Below, in pieces: positions 1 to 12,230 of a DNA stretch of 35,783 bases (position 1 is its first letter; each line of letters opens with the position of its first letter). The stretch covers positions 1 through 35,783 of the forward strand of contig JAYMTF010000468.1 in the NCBI GenBank assembly GCA_036897485.1. The letters are read 5' to 3'. The stretch is from Pelargonium nanum. Its lineage: Eukaryota; Streptophyta; Magnoliopsida; Geraniales; Geraniaceae. The position numbers and the translations under genes are program-made. The notes beneath the pieces are model-generated. The model was not told the DNA's origin. It did no database searches and worked only from the letters and a program-made list of their open reading frames with translations.

Positions 1-3000
1 GTCGCTCCTGTAATCGAGCAGTTCGAGAGGAGGATCGCTTCCATGGGTACTGTTACTGTGCTGGACTCCCGTTAATTTGGAGCCTCTTTTTTTTACCGTT
101 TGTTTGAATATTTTACCATTTGCGCTTGAATTTGTAATTTGTTTATTTATGCTATCGTATGCGTTTTAAATATAGACAACGAAAACATTGGACCTAATAA
201 ATGAGACTCTATAGGTAAAAAGTAAAAAATAAAAATAAAAATAGAAATTAGGGCCTGTTTGTTATGGCTACGTAACTGATTAAAAACAGACAGAGGCCAT
301 GTTTTTGAATGTAGTCACAAGTGTTGGAAAGCTACAATACAAAAAAATTGATTTCATACTAATTCAGGTTATGGATTAGAGGAAGTGATGGTATTCACAC
401 GATTGCATTAACTTTGTGGCATTATTTCTGAATTGTTAAAATGTTAGTTGAAACATGTAAAAGGGTATGATATGAATCATAGTTGAAACTTTGTGGTATT
501 CCATTTTGTTTTTCATTGTGTTGTGCAAAGTACATGTTTTGATTATCTTTTCTGTGTTTGGTTTCAGCTTCTGAACATGCTTTCAAGGGGATTTTGACAA
601 ACCTTCCCAAGCCAGGTGGTGGCGAGTTTGGAAAGTTCTACAGCCTCACTGCTTTGAATGATCCTAGGATTGGTAATGCTCCAGAACTTGTTAGAGTAAA
701 TGAGTAATCAGATATCTTTTTTCTGGTATAGTGCCTTAGCACTTCATTTTGATTTGGGGCCAGTTCCCCACTTCCCTTTCAGATTGATTGGTTGAATTCA
801 TTAAACAGTCCCTTCTGTCGTTTTGTGGGTATCTGTAACTTCCACTCTTACTGTCTTACACAAGTAATTTAATCTTCTGCAATATGATCCTCATACTGCA
901 TATTGACAATAATTTGCTGTATCGCAATATATATTGTTTCTATCTTATGCACAAAGGATATAATAGTACGATCTTCTTTTCCCTGTACGGATAACAGATA
1001 AGCTGCCATACTCAATTAGGATACTTCTTGAATCTGCAATTCGAAATTGTGATAACTTCCAAGTTACCAAGGAGGATGTTGAGAAGATTATTGACTGGGA
1101 AAAAACTTCTCCAAAACAAGTTGAAATTCCCTTCAAACCTGCTCGTGTTCTCTTGCAGGTATGGGCCATCATGACTTCAGTGACAGTTGTCAATAACTCA
1201 ATATAATGAATAAATACTCATTTTGACAATTTCAAAATATTATTAGGATTTTACTGGAGTACCAGCTGTGGTGGACCTGGCTTGCATGCGTGATGCCATG
1301 AATAAGCTTGGTAGTGACTCTAAGAAGATCAATCCCCTGGTAAGTCTTACTTTTACCATCTGCATCTAATTGTTTCATTGGATTTTGATTAAGTTACTCA
1401 AAATGTTTCTCACTTGAAAATTTTGCTTAAGCTATGTTGGCGAGACACTAATTGGTGGACCTGTATACTAGTTCATTTAAATTGATATGCAATGCTGCAT
1501 ATTAATCTTGAATTTCTAATGTTGTATTCTGCTTTTACATTTTTTTTAAAGGACAGCATTTTATTGTGTATTTTTTCTACCAGTTTTTTTTTTTGGAAAC
1601 CAAGACAATATTTGTTTCTACATGGACCTTGAAGAAATTTGTTCTTAGGTCTATGATATCAAATTGTTTCTTTAAATTTTTATCTTTTAGTCAGTAATTG
1701 ATTATTTATCATCATTTTTATCTTTATACACACACACACACACACAAATACATATCAGTTTTTTAAACTTTGTTTTTCAGTTTTCTTGTTCTGCTTGTTT
1801 TAAACAATATGTTAATTCAGGTTCCCGTAGATCTCGTTGTTGATCATTCAGTTCAAGTCGATGTTGCAAGATCAGAGAATGCAGTGCAGGCAAATATGGA
1901 ACTAGAGTTCCAGAGGAACAAGGAGAGATTTGCTTTTCTAAAATGGGGTTCTACAGCTTTTGATAACATGCTGGTTGTTCCCCCTGGTTCTGGTATTGTA
2001 CACCAGGTAAAGTAGCATGCATATTACAGTTTTGACATAGTATCTTATCTTCCACAAATTTAACAATGTTTGTATTTTAATTTTTTAGCCTGATGATCTT
2101 CATTTTCTATTATTGTGTTTGAAATGTTCGATAATCAATCGATTCTTATGGACAGTCTTTCTTTCTTGGCTGGGACTACTTTGAGTTATATAACATAATG
2201 AACTTTCAGGTTAATCTTGAATATCTTGGACGAGTTGTATTCAACAAAGATGGCATGCTGTACCCTGATAGTGTTGTGGGAACTGATTCTCATACCACCA
2301 TGATTGATGGGCTAGGAGTTGCTGGCTGGGGTGTTGGTGGTATTGAAGCGGAGGCGGCAATGCTTGGTCAGGTAATTACTAATTAGTGACATAGAAAATT
2401 CATTATTTTCTCTACCCAACTTGAACTTCTTTTGAGTAGTTAAAACCTTTACTTTAACCATAGCTATCCCATTGTACTTGTGATACTGACGATTTGAAGA
2501 AAAGTGGTTGTTACACTGCCCTGAAGAAATTGCATCAAGGCATCTCTACATGCTGATACTCAGTGGGAACACGAATATAAAAAGGACAAGAGCCAACTTA
2601 CTTATGTTAAAGTGCTATGTCATTGCAATATGTGTGTGTGTGTTGTTTTTATGTAGTATTCTGCAGCATCCGTGATAACAGTGATATTGACACTTTTACT
2701 TTTTCTCTTATTATGAGTGCACAAAAATTATCAATGTGGTAGTTAGGTTCTCGGAGGCTGAAAGTGTGGGTGCTAACAGGGATGACCTCGTACACATGCA
2801 ATTTTGTCTTAATTTTTCTTGTGTATCACACAAACACTTTAGAGTATTTATTTGTATGATTTGACAATAAATATAGACAACATAAGTAGTAATGGATTGT
2901 ATCTGTTTTCTCTGCTTGTCAAGTTATTCTGGTGCTTACTTGCATTCCCTTGATGGTATGGAAGAGTTTTCTGTTGTTTTACTTCTAACCCTATTCTTGT

Positions 3001-6000
3001 CCAAATAATAGCCCATGAGCATGGTGCTGCCTGGTGTTGTGGGGTTCAAGTTATCAGGAAAATTGCGCAATGGTGTCACAGCTACTGATTTGGTTTTGAC
3101 AGTAACCCAAATGCTGAGGAAACATGGTGTTGTTGGCAAATTTGTTGAGTTCTACGGTAATTAGTCTCATGAGATTTAGTTCAAGTAACTGTAACTTGCC
3201 AAGCTTCCTTCCCCGACAATTATAAGAATTTTATGTTTGACATGTGTGCAGGGGATGGTATGAGCAAGTTATCATTGGCAGACAGGGCTACTATTGCCAA
3301 TATGTCTCCGGAGTATGGTGCAACCATGGGGTTCTTCCCTGTGGATTGTGTCACATTACAGTATCTTAAATTAACAGGGAGAAGTGATGAAACTGTGAGT
3401 ATCTTATTGTTGTTATATATAAATTCCCTCAAATCTGAAATACTATGAAACATAGTGACTTGCTTTCTTATTAATTGTAGGTGGCAATGATTGAAGCATA
3501 TCTTCGGGCAAACAATATGTTTGTTGACTACAGTGAGGTAAGAGTTTTCTCCCTCTTCATGACATTCAAATATTAAGTAGAAGCTACAACCAAGCAAGCA
3601 TAAATGCTTACACTTTTCGACTGTAAACTCAGCCTCAACAAGAAAGAGTGTATTCATCTTATCTACAATTGGACCTTTCAGAAGTTGAGCCCTGCATATC
3701 TGGGCCTAAGAGGTATGCTCTTTATGCTCGTTCTGACCTTTACAATTGATGCTATTTATAGATTGTCTTACAATTCTTTAATTCTAACTCGTCTTTTGTA
3801 ACACCTGTTCTTGCATTTTCTTATAACTGCTACGCTTTGCAGGCCTCATGATCGAGTTCCTCTAAAGGAAATGAAGGCAGATTGGCATTCTTGTCTTGAT
3901 AACAAAGTTGGATTTAAGGTGAGTCTTGGCCTTTGCCCAATATGACTTTTGTAATGATGCAGTCTTACTCTTATTATTTATAGCTTATTTCAGTTTAAAT
4001 ATACAGATTCTCCTGATTATAGCTGTAAAATTTGGCCAATATAGATAATAGTATTCAAATCCAAGTTTTGATCCCGGTCATGTCCATTAATTTTACATGA
4101 TGATTGCTTTTCTCTAATTTTAGTTCCTTAATTTCTGCAATGCAGGGATTTGCAGTACCTAAGGAGGTGCAGGGTAAAGTGGCTAAGTTTTCATTCCATG
4201 GACAACCTGCAGAGCTCAAGCACGGTAGTGTTGTGATTGCTGCAATAACAAGCTGCACCAACACCTCAAACCCTAGTGTCATGCTTGGGGCTGCTCTTGT
4301 TGCCAAAAAGGCTACTGAATTAGGTTTGAAGGTGAGGCATTATTTAGATGATTATGCATCTCGTGAACTTTCCATCCTCTTTTCCTTTCCATATCGTTGC
4401 CAGTTTGACGTTGACTTTTTGTTTCAGTAAAGATCGTAGAAAATTCATTATATATAATATATATATTTTTTCTTTCTAAATAGTGACTGCTTAAATAATG
4501 TATCACCAGGTCAAACCATGGGTTAAAACAAGTCTTGCACCTGGATCTGGAGTTGTCACAAAATATTTACTCCGGAGGTATGTTTTGTTTATGATAGGAA
4601 TATGTATGAAGACATGTATAAATTGGGTTATACATTCTCGGAAAGCCATCTGCTAAGCTTTTTATCCCACCACTTTTTACTAAAATGCAGTGGTCTGCAA
4701 GAATATATGAATGAGCAGGGCTTTAACATTGTTGGATATGGGTGCACAACATGTATTGGGAATTCAGGAGATCTAGATGAGTCAGTTGCTTCTGCTATTT
4801 CAGAGAATGGTAAAATTTAAATTTTTAGCATTGCTTCACAAAATTTATACTTTTTTGTTTGTTTGTTATTTAGGCATATATTTGTACATTACTCTCAAAT
4901 TCGTATAGATACATCTTTAGATTTTTCATCTAAATAGATCTAGCTTTAATGTACAGACATAGTAGCTGCCGCAGTGCTTTCTGGGAACAGGAATTTTGAG
5001 GGTCGAGTTCATGCATTGACGAGAGCTAATTACCTTGCTTCACCTCCTTTGGTGGTTGCCTATGCACTCGCTGGGACAGTACGTATTATACTTAGTTATG
5101 ACTTAATTAGTTTGGGGTTGTCATCATAAACCATGCAGATTAAAATGCCTACAAACTTTTATATATTATGGCAACTACGTTGAATCTTGACACTGGATGA
5201 TTTACCTTGTTTTCCAGGTTGACATTGACTTTGAGAAGGAGCCTATTGGAACTGGGAAGGATGGTAAAAGTGTCTTTTTCAGGGATATCTGGCCTTCTAC
5301 AGAAGAAATTGCAGAGGTAGGCAGTCTTACACTCCGATAACTTATGATAGCATTCTGAATTGAAATTAGACTGCAGGTATACATTAATTTTACTTAATCC
5401 TGGAAATTTTCTTAGGTTGTCCAATCCAGTGTTTTACCTGATATGTTCAAAAGCACCTATCAATCTATCACAAAGGGCAATCCAATGTGGAATCAGCTAC
5501 AAGTACCTGCTTCCACTCTTTACTCGTGGGATGACAACTCAACATACATTCACGAGCCTCCTTACTTCAAGAACATGACCATGGATCCTCCCGGGCCTCA
5601 TGGAGTGAAAGATGCCTACTGCTTGTTAAACTTTGGTGACAGTATAACAACAGATCACATCTCCCCTGCAGGAAGCATCCATAAAGACAGTCCTGCTGCA
5701 AAGTTCCTCATGGAGCGCGGGGTGGAACGCAAGGACTTCAATTCTTATGGAAGTCGTCGTGGCAATGATGAAGTGATGGCAAGGGGAACTTTTGCTAATA
5801 TCCGCCTTGTTAACAAACTCTTAAATGGAGAAGTCGGCCCAAAGACTATTCACATTCCTACTGGAGAGAAACTATCTGTCTTTGATGCAGCAGAGGTGAG
5901 TTTTTGCTCAGTTCCCCGTAATTTCCTATCATGCAGCAAGTTTTTTTTGTCTGTCTTGGAATCTCTTGAAGATATAACTAATTCTATCCAGCTGATTTGC

Positions 6001-6993
6001 ATGTCAGGCAAGCAGTTTATTTGCAATACGTGTTCTATCAATGTTTGAACAGTGAATTTCATGACTTACATTTTTGATACTGTTGAATCCATATACCTTT
6101 GTTCCCTTTTGTTAGTTACAAAGATTGTGGAACTTGGAGGCATTAACACTTTGATTTCAGTTATATTTTGATTGATGAACCATTTTTGTGTTCAATCACT
6201 ATGCTTTTCTAATCTGAAGTTTGTACATTTCTTAATGATGCAATATCCTTAGGCTTGGCCTGTGATTAGCTTTGGTAATTTTGGATCACTTGTCTAATCT
6301 TATGCAAATAAATATTTTTGTACAGAAATACAAGACAGCTGGGCAGGATACCATTGTCCTGGCTGGAGCTGAGTATGGAAGTGGAAGCTCCCGGGATTGG
6401 GCAGCCAAGGGCCCTATGCTGTTGGTGAGACTTCAAATTTGACTGTCTTAGTTTTTTTCATGATTTTGTTAATGGTTTCCAGTTTCCTCTGTTTGTCCTG
6501 TTAGAGTAACCTTGTTGTGTAACAGGGAGTTAAAGCAGTGATTGCTAAAAGTTTTGAGAGGATTCATCGTAGTAATTTGGTGGGAATGGGTATTATTCCA
6601 CTCTGTTTCAAGTCTGGTGAGGATGCAGACACACTAGGATTGACTGGTCATGAGCGTTATTCCATTGACCTTCCAAGCAAAATTAGTGAGATAAAGCCCG
6701 GCCAAGATGTTACTGTCACAACCGACACTGGAAAATCATTCACGTGTACTGCTCGGTTTGACACTGAGGTGCTTGCCCTTTATTTATCTTAACATTCGGT
6801 TTCATTCATATGATTGCTGACTCATAATTTATGTGCTCTGTATGCTTACCAGAACTCTGTTTTAGCATTAACTTTTGTTTGCATAATTAATAATTTTTCG
6901 ATTGTTGGTTAAATGCATTTTCAGGTGGAATTGGCATACTTTGATCATGGAGGCATTCTTCCATATGTTATCCGTAACCTGAGCAAGCAGTGA
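1..6993 (+). CDS. ACO: Aconitate hydratase (IRP1/ACO-type), 5'-truncated by window edge
   Basis: Interconverts citrate and isocitrate via cis-aconitate in the TCA and glyoxylate pathways (mitochondrion/cytosol). Exons by GT-AG sites and unbroken frame: 1-46, 568-672, 998-1158, 1247-1339, 1821-2006, 2210-2371, 3012-3156, 3252-3394, 3481-3537, 3633-3712, 3843-3918, 4146-4331, 4510-4577, 4691-4809, 4957-5078, 5218-5316, 5416-5895, 6326-6424, 6526-6768, 6925-6993, giving 912 residues plus stop. The 4Fe-4S ligands are visible as SCTNTSN (Cys455 of the fragment) and [10 protein letters not shown] (Cys521, Cys524); the 66- and 3-residue spacings equal those of human IRP1. Active-site segments YGSRRGND (exon 17) and [10 protein letters not shown] (exon 18) are intact. 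The fragment starts in [15 protein letters not shown], which resembles the segment preceding the catalytic core in plant ACO2/ACO3, so a transit peptide probably lies upstream. No frameshift or stop seen; it appears functional. Confidence 0.97.
250..303. repeat. Possible MITE remnant in aconitase intron 1
   Basis: Intron 1 (47-567) contains GGGCCTGTTTGTTATGG near 251 and, about 40 bases on, ACAGACAGAGGCC, which is roughly inverted relative to it. GGGCCTGTTTG-like termini are known from hAT-type MITEs in plants. The arms match imperfectly and no target-site duplication is clear, so this is only a possible, very short remnant. Confidence 0.2.
1728..1746. repeat. (AC)n microsatellite in aconitase intron 4
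   Basis: An uninterrupted AC dinucleotide run lies about 75 bases upstream of the exon 5 acceptor (1820). It is a simple sequence repeat with no evident coding role. Confidence 0.9.
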
Positions 6994-7200
6994 AGGAACA
7001 ATTCATTTCAGTTTAGTTTTAGACCACTCTGTACGTACGTACTTCTTGGGCTAGAACCTGATTAAGCAGTAAATTACTGCATTGTTGTTTAGCGGCTTCC
7101 CTCCCTTCCCCACACAAGTGAGCTTGTAAAATTTGAGGAATAAAATTCCAATAATAGATTATTCTCTTTGATGCGTCTTTCTGAAACGGGCTAAAAGAGC
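6994..7200 (+). other. Aconitase 3' UTR with polyadenylation signal
   Basis: The sequence directly after the aconitase TGA carries an AATAAA at 7139-7144, the only strong plant-type polyadenylation signal nearby. Cleavage would be expected within a few tens of bases of it. The UTR end is inferred. Confidence 0.5.
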
Positions 7201-8007
7201 ACACTGATTGGTTGTCGTCTTGTTCACATGTTGGATAATTGTCTTCAAAATATTCCTTGAGAGTTGAGATTGCAGCTAGAGGCTTGGGCTCTCGGGGATG
7301 GTGTCGGAGGTTTGAGTTTTTGCTTCTGAGTTCTTGGAGCCATGCTCAAGGATAGCACACCGAAATGGTAGATTCAAGTGTGTGTTTAAGATTGCGTTTC
7401 GGACGCGAGAGTACAAATCTATTTTAGGAAAATCTGAATCCCTGTTAGAGAAATCCGAATTTTATGTGAAAAATTCTAAAACAGTAAGGGTAAAAACCTT
7501 GATCAAGTAGAAGAATTTCACTATATAGTCAACAAGATTACTCACCACATTATGCACACCAATTTTCGAGTTAATTGAATATATATAACGGCACTTCTGC
7601 AAGCCAAGGCAAGTAACAATTTTTTTCTAAAAAATTAAACTCAGTTAGAGGCTAAACTCAAAAAACCTATTAGTACAAAGAGTCAAAACCATTTAACATT
7701 TGTTGTTGTGTGGGGTACACTTTGTTTATTTTTTCATTTTGCTGGAAAGTAACTAACTGGATGATCTGAAGTGAAAATCAGGAATCCATTCCATCATACA
7801 AGTAAAAATCCAAAACATGAATTGACACAAGGATCTTCAATAGCTTAACATCAGTACTAGTTTTAGTAGTTTAACTAAGAAAAGTTACAATGATATTGTG
7901 ATTGAAGAGTAGTGCTCACCAAACACAAAAGAACAATATTCATTAACATAGTGGACAAAATGTTAGTCATGACACATGCGTATACTTCATGATGGTGATG
8001 ATCACCA
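7201..8007. other. Intergenic: aconitase 3' side to small-gene pair, with dispersed-repeat fragment
   Basis: No coding potential was found. The segment at about 7262-7440 looks related to 11050-11170: both contain GGATGGTGTC(G/A)GAGG, then TTCT(TGG/CAG)AGC, then GAGAGTA(C/A)AAAT(C/A)TA in the same order. This suggests two diverged copies of one dispersed repeat. The remainder (7480-8007) is AT-rich and holds the probable 3' UTR of the minus-strand gene ending at 8008. Confidence 0.4.
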
Positions 8008-8331
8008 TCAATGCTCCTCTGGTATGCTCTCCAGAGCTGGCCTCCAGTTTGCTTTGATCCAAGGTTCACTTGTGGTAGATTTGCCAGAGACCCTCTTCAT
8101 CTTTAGTGCACCTAACAACTGCTCCATAGAAGAGTACTCAGATTGTTCCCTCTTGTAGTCCAAAATCTGCTTCAACTCTTTCTGGGACACCACAACTCTA
8201 ATCCTCCGACCCGTCCCACCTTCATGCCTCTGTATCTTCTTCTTGCTGCCATTGACATGGATCTTGGTTCCCAGACTTGTATGTTTCTCCTCCTTTGCTA
8301 CAATTCTCAAGCAATTCCACATTTTGGACAT
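8008..8331 (-). CDS. Small basic protein ending WRPALESIPEEH, tandem copy A (MWNC start)
   Basis: Single-exon gene of 107 residues, or 104 if translation starts at the second ATG (8322). It matches copy B (9168-9542) in a central stretch R-(R)-I-R-V-V-V-(S/T)-Q-x-E-L-K-Q-(I/L)-L, a middle E-Q-L-L, and the C-terminus W-R-P-A-L-(E/D)-S-I-P-E-(E/D)-H. Plants have a family of short uncharacterised proteins beginning MGNC and ending WRPAL-SIPE, which I think this belongs to; its function is unknown to me. From the second ATG the protein reads MWNCLR, so the N-myristoylation glycine of MGNC relatives is replaced by tryptophan (codon TGG). The first ATG (8331) adds MSK. A TATA-like element at 8356-8366 would leave a very short leader and favours the 8322 start. 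Confidence 0.72.
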   Translation of the reverse strand: MSKMWNCLRIVAKEEKHTSLGTKIHVNGSKKKIQRHEGGTGRRIRVVVSQKELKQILDYKREQSEYSSMEQLLGALKMKRVSGKSTTSEPWIKANWRPALESIPEEH

Positions 8332-9167
8332 AAAACAAATGAAACTGAAGTGATACTTAATTTATATGAGGAGAAGAGAGCAGAGATCACATGAAGAAGC
8401 GAATGTTGCGCCGAGGAGGAGGGAAGATTCTTTATATTCTTGATGCTTAATGCATTCTATATGTACTATAATTCTGATACCTACTTGTTTTTTCCTTTTG
8501 TTAGTGTTTAAGTAATGTGCATCGGTTAGTAAAGGACAAAAGAATAGGTTAAGATATGGTTTGGTCAACCAAAAACACCATTTATGCCTTTGGTAGCTTC
8601 AGATTAACAGAGAATCAAATATTATGATATAGTAAAGCTCACAATTCCATTGGTGTGATTGTTTGTGATTAGTTCACAATTAATTTTGCTGTCTGCATAG
8701 TGACAAAGTTGGGTCTTGGCCATTTCCAGAGGTCCAAGATTCTTAGTTGAAGTGTGGAGTAGTAGCTTTACCAACTTTCATCATCCTGAAATTTGTATGA
8801 CAAATCTATCCTTGCTTATTCTAGGAAACTACCCAACTCTATCCCTACTAGATAAGTCAATTTTGATTACAGAATATGTATCTTCTCTGTTAGCTTCTTC
8901 ACAAACATTAATCATTTGGAAGATGAAATTATCAAACACTAGCCATTTTGATATAATATTGGATGCACCAATTAATCTAGAATGAACAAAAAACATTCAG
9001 ATCAGTACTAATACTAATCAATTGCTTAACCAAAAAGGAAAAGAAATAGAGAAGGTCTACACTGATATGGTAATATTGATATAAGCCTCATCAGATTTAT
9101 CAAGAATTCAAGAAATGGTTTAATTACAATTACAAGAGAGAACAGTCAGTAGTTAAAGAAATGGAGA
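8332..9167. other. Intergenic between tandem copies A and B; promoter of copy A
   Basis: The first about 110 bases carry the copy A promoter (reverse strand): a TATA-like stretch at 8356-8366, CACATGAA (+ strand) at 8388-8395 and GCGCCG at 8408-8413. The same elements occur in the same order upstream of copy B. A second TATA-like motif sits at 8429-8437. The rest (8450-9167) is AT-rich; open frames there, such as about 8716-8985, have no family resemblance or codon regularity and I regard them as chance. Confidence 0.5.
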
Positions 9168-9542
9168 TCAGTGATCCTCTGGGATGCTGTCCAGAGCTGG
9201 CCTCCAGCTGCTTCCTCTGACCTCTCCATCACCAGAAACTTTCTTGCTCCTCTTCTTCACTGTCCTCAGCAACTGCTCCACAGAAGGGCTCTCTGCAGAA
9301 TGATCTTGGCTGTATTTCAAAAGCTGCTTCAACTCTTCTTGAGTCACCACAACTCTAATCCTCACAACTCCTCCTCTGCTATCACCATGTCTAATTCCTC
9401 CATCTTCCACTAAATTGAAGCTCACCTTCTTTTTCTTGCCATCATTGACATGACTCAACTTTTGCTCAACTGGAGCTTCCACATGTGTCTCTTCTTGTTC
9501 TTGAGCCTCCACTATCATGTTACCATTCAAGCAATTCCCCAT
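9168..9542 (-). CDS. Small MGNC protein ending WRPALDSIPEDH, tandem copy B
   Basis: Single-exon gene of 124 residues. I chose the ATG at 9542 because it gives MGNCLNGN, a plausible N-myristoylation (Gly2) plus possible palmitoylation (Cys4) signal typical of this plant family; the in-frame ATG at 9581 would bury that signal behind 13 hydrophobic residues. Layout: MGNC start (1-8), acidic/Gln-rich segment (11-30), basic patch GKKKKVSF (about 36-43), conserved V-R-I-R-V-V-V-T-Q-E-E-L-K-Q-L-L block, S-V-E-Q-L-L, basic K-K-R-S-K-K, and WRPALDSIPEDH. Likely membrane-associated through the N-terminus (inference). It shares block order with copy A on the same strand, about 1.2 kb away. Biochemical role unknown. 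Confidence 0.75.
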   Translation of the reverse strand: MGNCLNGNMIVEAQEQEETHVEAPVEQKLSHVNDGKKKKVSFNLVEDGGIRHGDSRGGVVRIRVVVTQEELKQLLKYSQDHSAESPSVEQLLRTVKKRSKKVSGDGEVRGSSWRPALDSIPEDH

Positions 9543-9619
9543 ATTTGTTGTAGCTAGAAATATTGATGAAATTATGAGCAAATAGATGTAGAATGTGATG
9601 TTAATGGCAAAGCAAATGA

Positions 9620-9684
9620 ATTATATATAGAGAAAGGAATGGAGAGAGAGAAGAGCACATGAATATCCGGCTGTCACGCCGCGT
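9620..9684 (-). promoter_or_regulatory. Promoter of copy B with CGCG box
   Basis: Read on the minus strand, ACGCGG (9679-9684) fits the VCGCGB core bound by CAMTA factors and lies next to CGCCG (9677-9681). Then come the reverse complement of CACATGAA (9656-9663), a CT-rich tract, and a TATATATAA TATA box (9621-9630), about 80 bases before the ATG at 9542. The arrangement parallels copy A. Stress or Ca2+ responsiveness through CAMTA is only an inference from the motif. Confidence 0.45.
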
Positions 9685-10131
9685 ATTTTTAAGCGAGGAA
9701 GTGAGATTATATATATAAAAACTAGGAAGATGAGATAGAATAAACACCCCATAAAAATATTATGGTATGCACATGGCAGCTGCGAATGACAAAACCCATG
9801 TAATGTGCAGAATATTTAGTCAAATGATTTGCTTAGATTAGACTAAACTGGCCTTTTCATCACCAAAGATCAGGTTGTGTTCAATTGAATATCAAAAAAT
9901 TAACCATAGGTGCATGCATTGAAGTATTGAGACATGCATTTGCAATATGGTTGAGTCTTTGAGAAGTTGGGTAAATGTAAAGATAAAGATAAACATTCTG
10001 GTTTCCAAGAATTTATGTCTCCTCTTGATTAAGCTTTAATTAATCACCCATTTTCAGCTAATATATTGCTTGCACATTAACAGTGTGGTTTCAAACATGA
10101 TGAGGAGGAATCAAAATCATGAGTCGGTATG

Positions 10132-10151
10132 TATATATATATATATATATT
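10132..10151. repeat. (TA)n microsatellite
   Basis: An uninterrupted run of TA dinucleotides, about ten units, in the intergenic region. Confidence 0.9.
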
Positions 10152-11049
10152 AGACTAGAATTTATATATGATCTACGTACTGGATTCTAATAATTCAATC
10201 ATATCAAATAGTACTACACCATACTATATTATTATATAAATTAAGTACATACTCGTAATGATTTGAAACCATGCAAAAGCAAAATTAATTCCCAAATATA
10301 TATAAGTATATAACATACATGCCTTGTTTGTTACCATGATCATTTCATTCTTAATTTAGTTTCAGCGTACATGTCTACTTTTTTTTTATCATAACATTCA
10401 AGATAACAATCGTTTGCATCACTTCGATTAACCATTTTAATTTCAATATTCAATTATAAGTTATTTGACAATGTTTATGTTAGCAAACTAAGCGTTCTTA
10501 TTTTTACTTTTGCAAAGCCATTGTTTGTTAAATCAAAATCACAAGTTAACAACTTAATTAGCATATCTTCAATATTCAATTAAGGACACACAGAATCCAT
10601 AAATAATTCATAATTTTCAAGCTTGAAATTCTAAGAAAACCTTACAAATTCAAGAGATTCGCATGCACGCGAAACTCGTACATATTGTCCAGTACTAGGT
10701 AAGAATAAAAATTATGGATTAATTATGAAGATTGAACAAACAATAATGATAAGTGATGGACTAATTTAATTAGTTTGGGAATTGATTGAAATGAATGACA
10801 ATGATGAAGCAATTGAATATATAATAAGTTGGTGGAATAGAAGAAGTCAAAAGGCATAAATGAAAGCGGTGGAGAAGTAGCCAGTGTTGGGGTATGGTCT
10901 GTCTGTGCATGCATGTGAGATGTCCTCTAAATTAATTGAGGAACTATAGCCATTTATGCTTCTATTTAACTTGAGTTTAATTAGAACACATTTTTCATTC
11001 ACGTGTTAGAATAATTATCTTATAATATTTTTAGTTTTAAGGTGTATTT

Positions 11050-11170
11050 AGGAGCTTTTCAAGTTTTGGATCTTAGAGGATGGTGTCAGAGGCTAAAGTC
11101 TTTGATTCAATGTTCTCAGAGCATGTATGTCTCATACGTGAGAGTAAAAATATATTTGTAAGATCCAAAC
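11050..11170. repeat. Diverged dispersed-repeat fragment related to 7262-7440
   Basis: Shares, in order, GGATGGTGTC(A/G)GAGG, a TTCT-n3-AGC block and GAGAGTA-n-AAAT-n-TATTT with the segment downstream of the aconitase gene. It appears to lack about 50 internal bases relative to the other copy. No termini or coding region allow class assignment. Confidence 0.4.
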
Positions 11171-12230
11171 ATTTGGTTGATGAATGTTCTGGAGAGAGTT
11201 ATAGAGAGAGAAGTTCTTAATGTGAATAATGTTCTTTCTTTTTACCATGCAACAATTACAATCCAACTTGATGAATCGTCGACAAATGTTTAGTTGTTGG
11301 TGATGTGAGGTCCGTTTTGAGGCTCGTTGTGAGCTTGGATCCTAACTTTCTAGCTAGGTGCGTTATACGCGGGTCCTGACTAAAGTTCAGGACACTCATA
11401 CGCCCTTCAAGCATCAAATGATAGAATGAATTTTTTAAAAGCGCTTATCATTTTGTGTAAAAACCTAATGTCCCAATTGGTTAAAAATGTCCAGAAGAAG
11501 ATGCGAGTTTTACGTGTATAAGTGAAATAATAATTCTTGAATTCTACGAGAAAAGGAGTTGATGCTCCCTCTTAGAGATAAGAATGGTGTTGAGATAATT
11601 GAAGAGATCAAGATTCCTCTAAAACTAATTGTTAAGAATGCACCACGTATAAGGATACGAGAGTACTCATGCGACAGTCGACATTGTTAGGTTGTGTGCG
11701 GAAACACAATCTCAGGTCGTAAACCGTGGTCACTTATATATTTGATTTATTTAATTACTAATTGCTTTCCTTTTGATGTGACTATTTCAACGTATGTCAC
11801 ATATCATTTCATCATTTGACTCGTAAATATTAGCACCGCATTTATCAATCAATACTATAGGTTGTGTCTGTGTAATTGTTTAAGTGTTAGGTACATCATG
11901 CTCACATGGGTGCTTCGGTCACCTTTCAATTTTCGTTTTGATATATGTAATTTTTAACTAATGAAATATATAGTAATTGTTCGGCGTTTTCTTGCATGTG
12001 CTGTGTGGACCTCTCATTTTCATATTCCCTTTATCTCCCTCACAAATTTGTATAATTCAAATTGACAGATAACCGACATTAGCTGCAAACAAATAATTTT
12101 ATGTTTGACTATTGACACACCATCTTCAGAATTACATGTATATATATTTCTCCTAATAATAAACAGATTAAATATACCGTTAACTATATATTACTCCGTA
12201 TGAGTTTATGACACTGCCAGCGGTCCACGA

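Noticed and set aside
3220-3657. 145-codon antisense frame in the aconitase gene
   Set aside because: Covers exons and introns of aconitase on the opposite strand; no independent support.
9543-9581. Upstream in-frame ATG of small-gene copy B
   Set aside because: Starting there would bury the MGNC signal behind a hydrophobic stretch; the MGNC start fits the family.
11200-11730. Possible LTR or transposon body
   Set aside because: Slightly less AT-rich, but I could find no terminal repeats, target-site duplication or coding motif.
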